Made by a program: the position numbers and the translations under genes. A stretch of DNA of 64,000 nucleotides from positions 1 through 64,000 of the forward strand of contig JAWDOK010000002.1 of assembly GCA_046533895.1 (NCBI GenBank), written 5' to 3'. The DNA is from Acidianus hospitalis. Lineage in GTDB: Archaea; Thermoproteota; Thermoprotei_A; Sulfolobales; Sulfolobaceae. The notes under the pieces are model-generated. The model saw only the letters and a program-made list of their open reading frames with translations, was not told the DNA's origin and did no database searches. Positions within the stretch are counted from its first letter, which is position 1. Every line of letters begins with the position of its first letter. Shown here one piece after another: positions 60,295 to 64,000 of this stretch.

Positions 60295-60864
60295 TTACCG
60301 TCTTTTCTTTATTAAATCGATTACCCAAAATCCGTCTTTCCAACTTATTTTCTCTACATCGAATTTTATTATAAACTTCATTATATCATCTACACTTAAG
60401 CCTCCGTGCAATTTATCCTTAATTATAATTCTGACTTTACCTCCAAGTTTGGTAATTCTATGAAGTTCTCTCATAATATCATAATCTAAAACTTCGTAAA
60501 CTATTGAATAATTTATACTACAATTGCGGATTGGAAAAGGAAAGAAGAACGTTACAAAATCATCAAATATTCTAGCCGAAGAAATAACAACGTTGCCCAG
60601 GGTTAATTCAGCCTTAAAATTTTCAATATTAATCTTTTTAGCTATGTTAGATCCATCTATTATTATATCGTAAACTTGTCTAAGAAAATTTATTTCCCCG
60701 TCTAAAAAATTTTTTCCTATTAAAATATCTAAATCCATAAAATTTGATATCCGACCGTAAGCTAAGCTAATTTCTTCTTCTTTTCCATTAATAATAACAA
60801 GATTTTCTGCGTCCCATAATGCTGTCATATTGCCCTTAAAGTCTTCCAGCAACCCAACTTTCAT
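60295..60864 (-). CDS. methyltransferase-like protein, 189 aa, degenerate
   Basis: The C-terminal half (VYEVLDYDIMRELHRITKLG, shortened to EVLDYDIMRELHRITKLGG, then KVRIIIKD) has the late-strand pattern of Rossmann methyltransferases, but the SAM-binding glycine motif is missing. The N-terminal half is beta-rich and unrecognised. It stands 31 bases upstream of the acyl-CoA synthetase on the same strand. A non-enzymatic fold relative is likely. Confidence 0.6.
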   Translation of the reverse strand: MKVGLLEDFKGNMTALWDAENLVIINGKEEEISLAYGRISNFMDLDILIGKNFLDGEINFLRQVYDIIIDGSNIAKKINIENFKAELTLGNVVISSARIFDDFVTFFFPFPIRNCSINYSIVYEVLDYDIMRELHRITKLGGKVRIIIKDKLHGGLSVDDIMKFIIKFDVEKISWKDGFWVIDLIKKRR

Positions 60865-60977
60865 AATAGCATATATGTGAATGAAAATAAATATTTTTCC
60901 AAGTTCAGAATTCTCACTTAATTTATTAAACGGAATTTCTTTGATATATAATAAAAATATTAATAATAAATAAAATA

Positions 60978-61361
60978 TTACTTGTAAATATCTTGAATAG
61001 CCTTTGAAGCATCTACAATAGATAATATACCTACAATATTCCCTTCTGAGTCTTTAACCGGCAGATGTCTAATCTTATTTTTAGTCATTATACTCACAGC
61101 CTCTACTATATCTGTATTAAGATCTACTATTATTAAATTACCCATAGTAGCAGCAACTCTGACTTCATCGGACGGAGAAAAACCTGAAGCTATAGCTTTT
61201 ACCGCATCTCTATCGGTAAATATTCCTTTAGGTACTCCATTTTCTGTAACTAAAACAGAACCTATACCTCTTTCTAGCATTAGTTTACAAACTTCTTGTA
61301 GACTAGTATTTGCTTCTACTTGAAAAACTGGAGTAGTCATATAGTCTTTTACAGTTCTCAT
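60978..61361 (-). CDS. two-CBS-domain protein
   Basis: A 127-residue protein: CBS1 (VKDYMTTPVFQVEANTSLQE, GIFTDRDAVKAI) and CBS2 (VDLNTDIVEAVSIMTKNKIRHLP, in part, GILSIVDASKAI). The pair forms one nucleotide-binding Bateman module with no effector domain. It is followed upstream, 13 bases away, by the DsbA-like gene on the same strand, so co-transcribed. Confidence 0.9.
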   Translation of the reverse strand: MRTVKDYMTTPVFQVEANTSLQEVCKLMLERGIGSVLVTENGVPKGIFTDRDAVKAIASGFSPSDEVRVAATMGNLIIVDLNTDIVEAVSIMTKNKIRHLPVKDSEGNIVGILSIVDASKAIQDIYK

Positions 61362-61374
61362 AAGAGAATATTCT

Positions 61375-62046
61375 TTATTGCTCCCAATAAGCTTTTAGGT
61401 TAACGGTCTTAGGTTCTCCGCCGTTCTTTAATAGGTCTTCAATTACTTGCCTATAATAATCTTCAGTTTGAACCCCTCTAATTAGCCATTTATCATTAAT
61501 TAAAACTGCTGGCACTCCATGTATTCCCATCGCATGTGCCTCTTCTTCATCTTGTATTACTGCTAATTTTGCCTTCTTTGACTTGAAGTCTTCTTTGAAC
61601 CTTTCGATATCTAGTCCAACTTCTTTAGCAATTTCTATTAGCACATCGTCTGAAGTTATATCTTCTCCTTCAAAGAACAATTTCTCTTGCGCTCTTTTAT
61701 AATATTCCCAGTGACCTTCGTCCCCTTTTTGGAATTCTGCTGCCTTGCATGCCATCTGAGGTGGAAGAGACCAAATATAACCTATTTTACCTTTGTTTAT
61801 TACTTTTTCAGGGTCATAGTCTGGAATATATTTTTTCAGAATAGAGAATTCATTTTTAAATAACTCCCTAGCTTCTTCTATTGTTGGCGCAATGTCTTTA
61901 AGGTCTTCAATGGAAGATATCATCATAAAAGATTTATGTCTAACAATAACTTGATCTTTATAGTCTTTTGCTACATTCATTAATCTCCTAGTCGCAATAA
62001 AGCAGTAAGGACATAAGACGTCATGGAAGAATTTTATCTCTATCAT
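61375..62046 (-). CDS. DsbA/FrnE-family thiol oxidoreductase
   Basis: A 223-residue thioredoxin-fold protein with CPYC at 12-15 (FHDVLCPYCFIATRR), a helical insertion (~60-150) and a cis-Pro region HGVPAVLINDKW. No signal peptide, so cytoplasmic. Such proteins isomerise disulphides or act on glutathione-like conjugates. It heads a two-gene unit with the CBS protein. Confidence 0.88.
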   Translation of the reverse strand: MIEIKFFHDVLCPYCFIATRRLMNVAKDYKDQVIVRHKSFMMISSIEDLKDIAPTIEEARELFKNEFSILKKYIPDYDPEKVINKGKIGYIWSLPPQMACKAAEFQKGDEGHWEYYKRAQEKLFFEGEDITSDDVLIEIAKEVGLDIERFKEDFKSKKAKLAVIQDEEEAHAMGIHGVPAVLINDKWLIRGVQTEDYYRQVIEDLLKNGGEPKTVNLKAYWEQ

Positions 62047-62201
62047 TTTATGTAAGATTAAAAATAGTAGTTTTTAACATTACCTTAAACATTAACGGCA
62101 ATTATTAGTTCTCATTAAAACCTTTGAAATAAAGCTTTTTCAGCTGGATTATAATAATATAAATTATAGTAAAAATGAAAGATTAGAAGAGGTGAATAAT
62201 T

Positions 62202-62921
62202 GTGTTGGTTAAAGATGTTATGTCTCCTGATGTAATAAAAGTAACTAAAGATACAAAAATATACGATGCATTAAATATAATGATTAGAAATAATATAAGA
62301 AGACTTGTAGTGGAATCTAATGGAATAGTTACTATAAGAGATATTGTATATAATTGGGGGAAAATTGACGATACTGTAGATAAAATTATGACTTCTGATT
62401 TGCAATTTATAGATAAAAATTCTGATTTAAAAGAAGCTTGCAGAATAGTAACTGCAAAAGGAATAGGATCTTTAGTAGTAGGTAACGGAGATAACATAGA
62501 AGGAATAATAACTGAAAGAGATTTAATAAGATATTGTAAGGCAGACATAAACTCGTTCGTGCAAGATATTATGAACAAAAATCCACTAATAATTTCAGCA
62601 GATACTACATTGGCAGAAGTAGTAGAATTTATGAAACAAAAATATGTTAGACACGCTATAGTGGCTTGCGATAATTTACCCTGTGGAGTTATATCCACTA
62701 AAGATATAGGAAAGGCACTTTTAGCAAAGAAAGATCTAACAAAAACAGAAGTTTCTGGATTTATGTCTAATAACGTTTTTAAAGTATATCCAGACGATAA
62801 AATTGAGACTGCAAGAATGTTAATGGCTGAAAAGAACATAGGCTTCTTACCAGTGACTAATTCAAAGGAAATATTAGGTAGCCTTAGTGAGAGAGAAATT
62901 CTTGCAGTCTTATCTATTTAA
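62202..62921 (+). CDS. four-CBS-domain protein
   Basis: A 239-residue protein with four CBS units: VMSPDVIKVTKDTKIYDAL, IMTSDLQFIDKNSDLKEA, IMNKNPLIISADTTLAEV and FMSNNVFKVYPDDKIETA, so two Bateman modules. The first unit is degenerate at its end (IVTIRDIVYNWG). GTG at 62202 is preceded by GAGGTGA at 62189-62195, a good ribosome binding site with 6-7 bases spacing. It is divergent from the DsbA-CBS unit. Confidence 0.88.
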   Translation: MLVKDVMSPDVIKVTKDTKIYDALNIMIRNNIRRLVVESNGIVTIRDIVYNWGKIDDTVDKIMTSDLQFIDKNSDLKEACRIVTAKGIGSLVVGNGDNIEGIITERDLIRYCKADINSFVQDIMNKNPLIISADTTLAEVVEFMKQKYVRHAIVACDNLPCGVISTKDIGKALLAKKDLTKTEVSGFMSNNVFKVYPDDKIETARMLMAEKNIGFLPVTNSKEILGSLSEREILAVLSI

Positions 62922-62997
62922 TTTTTTACTAATCTATGAAAGAAGAAGAAAAGCTTATAAGTGAAAAAATACATCATTATGGAATAAGTGAGAAGAA

Positions 62998-63180
62998 ATG
63001 GAAGACTACAGAAAAATCTTTGAGGGGCTTGCATACACGATAATTGAAGACGATGAAGCATCAATAGTATTACTAGAAGGAAAACCAATAGCAGCATCTT
63101 GCATAGAACATGGAAACCACGATCTATTAGACCTAAATTGTCCACATGTAGAAAATCTATTGAAAAAAGTTTTTTCTTAA
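62998..63180 (+). CDS. small protein of unknown function, 60 aa
   Basis: An acidic protein (MEDYRKIFEGLAYTIIEDDE) with two Cys in ASCIEHGNHDLLDLNCPH, a possible metal site with His residues. GTGAGAAGAA directly precedes the ATG. A TATA-like GCTTATAAG lies at 62953-62961, so the message has a short leader. Convergent with ridA, overlapping by 4 bases. Confidence 0.65.
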   Translation: MEDYRKIFEGLAYTIIEDDEASIVLLEGKPIAASCIEHGNHDLLDLNCPHVENLLKKVFS

Positions 63181-63554
63181 ATGCCTGCTATAACTGCTAT
63201 TTCTATTAGAACGTCTTTAGGTAGTTTTGATACTTCTACTGTAACTCTTGCGGGAGGATTATCTTTAAAATACATGGAGTACACTTCGTTAAAACCTTGA
63301 AAATCGTTCATGTTTTTTAGATAAACAAAGCTCATTAAAACCTTATCTAACCCTGAACCAGATGCTTCTAGTATTGCTTTAATATTCTCTAAAACTTGAG
63401 CAGTCTGCTCTTTTATTCCTCCATTAACAACATTATTTGACTTAGGATCTAAGGGAATTTGCCCAGATACAAATATTAAATTACCTAATTTTACTGCTTG
63501 AGAATATGGACCTATAGGCTTTGGAGCCTTTTCAGTATAGATTATTTCTTTCAT
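63177..63554 (-). CDS. ridA: RidA-family enamine/imine deaminase
   Basis: A 125-residue YjgF/YER057c/UK114 protein, which hydrolyses reactive 2-aminoacrylate-type imines. IYTEKAPKPIGPYSQAVKLG, IFVSGQIPLDP and the active-site Arg region PPARVTVEVSKLPKDVLIEI (shortened) are all present. Full family length. Cytoplasmic. Confidence 0.95.
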   Translation of the reverse strand: MKEIIYTEKAPKPIGPYSQAVKLGNLIFVSGQIPLDPKSNNVVNGGIKEQTAQVLENIKAILEASGSGLDKVLMSFVYLKNMNDFQGFNEVYSMYFKDNPPARVTVEVSKLPKDVLIEIAVIAGI

Positions 63555-63565
63555 CGAATATGATA

Positions 63566-64000
63566 TCAGTGTATACTAATTATTTTTAACGCATTTTCAG
63601 ATATAACGTCAATGAAATGCATGTTCTTAAAAGGTAAATAAGGATAACCACTGCCATATATCAATCTATCCGTAGGTATTTTATTTAAGAAACTCTCTGG
63701 AACACCAGAGGTCTCAAAAAAAACGTTATTATATTTAAGCAAATTATAGAGCATTTCTTCCATGGGATAATAAGAGCCTAATATTACAAAAGTTAAATGG
63801 GTAAATTCTTGTATTTTTTGAGTTAGATCTTGTATGGTCTTTATAAATATTGGCATTTTATGGTCCTCGGCGAATTCTAGAACCTTGTCAATATCTTGGA
63901 TTTTGTATCCGTGTTTTTCTGGCGTTAATACTATGCCTACTATTCCTTTCTCGTATTGTCTACCTAATTCTACTTCTAAAGGGACTCTACACTTTGGATT
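63566..64000 (-). CDS. amidohydrolase-family metal-dependent hydrolase (5' end cut by window edge)
   Basis: The frame is open to base 64000, giving 144 codons of the C-terminal part. FVILGSYYPMEEMLYNLL, NVFFETSGVP and DRLIYGSGYPYLPF match the C-terminal TIM-barrel strands of COG2159-type amidohydrolases, in which the late Asp (usually GSDxP) binds metal. Here the GSD position reads GSG, so the metal-site Asp may be lost. It follows ridA-side spacing of 11 bases on the same strand and may be co-transcribed with it. Confidence 0.75.
   Translation of the reverse strand, partial: NPKCRVPLEVELGRQYEKGIVGIVLTPEKHGYKIQDIDKVLEFAEDHKMPIFIKTIQDLTQKIQEFTHLTFVILGSYYPMEEMLYNLLKYNNVFFETSGVPESFLNKIPTDRLIYGSGYPYLPFKNMHFIDVISENALKIISIH

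Noticed and set aside
62183..62839. 218-codon minus-strand ORF opposite the four-CBS gene
   Set aside because: Long but hydrophobic Ile/Ser-rich antisense frame; the plus strand has clear CBS repeats and a ribosome binding site.

Overview
The window is a stretch of chromosome from a thermoacidophilic crenarchaeon of the Sulfolobaceae. The base composition is AT-rich. Markers include a Sul7d (Sso7d/Sac7d-type) chromatin protein, a CdvB-type ESCRT-III division protein, an SSV-type integrase fragment fused to a tRNA gene, an ArnA/ArnB-like FHA/vWA cluster, archaeal Trm10, leaderless promoters with a TATA box about 26 bases before the start codon, and C/D box sRNAs. The Sul7d sequence fits Acidianus or a close relative, but genus is inference.

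Left part, 1-7.2 kb (accessory region): a large DUF929-like/PQQ-propeller protein runs off the left edge. It is followed by small orphan ORFs, the broken C-terminal remnant of a related propeller protein, and a GC-richer amino-acid permease. Next come two orphan ORFs that start head to head, and an int(N) fragment of an SSV-type integrase whose frame reads through the antisense of tRNA-Glu(CUC). I read this as one end of an integrated virus or plasmid, or its remnant. The other end (int(C), attR) is not in the window.

7.3-17.6 kb: a bacterio-opsin-activator-type regulator overlaps a CobD-like aminotransferase. GtrA, AlaX, CdvB1-like and TrpRS follow, with a three-repeat HTH protein, a LysE exporter and small winged-helix regulators. 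A minus-strand operon joins a site-2 protease, a rhomboid protease, a 52-residue membrane peptide, a Fap7/AK6-type kinase and an Mrp-type ATPase, all by stop/start overlaps or a 3-base gap.

17.6-37.4 kb: an MMPL exporter, a ThiN-domain regulator, a NurA-like nuclease coupled to a HerA-like ATPase, an S9 peptidase, Sul7d, an APC permease, a DUF3311 plus sodium:solute symporter pair, a DEAD-box helicase, an MTHFR-like protein, a TtuA-type tRNA thiolase followed by a PriX-like protein, TldD/PmbA and XdhC-like proteins.

38-51 kb: glycosyltransferase, GH15 glycosidase, MscS channel, several Sulfolobales orphans, two tandem C/D box sRNAs, a flavin reductase-like protein, an Lrs14-type regulator with a palindrome-rich upstream region, a nucleotidyltransferase, aconitase overlapping a FAU-1-like ribonuclease, and a short AbrB protein.

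51-64 kb: a phosphorylation-signalling cluster (FHA zinc-ribbon protein, PPP phosphatase, two vWA proteins, one with a repeated Thr-basic tail), Trm10, two CoA-transferase-family subunits encoded convergently, an acyl-CoA synthetase, CBS-domain proteins, a DsbA-like oxidoreductase, RidA and an amidohydrolase cut by the right edge.
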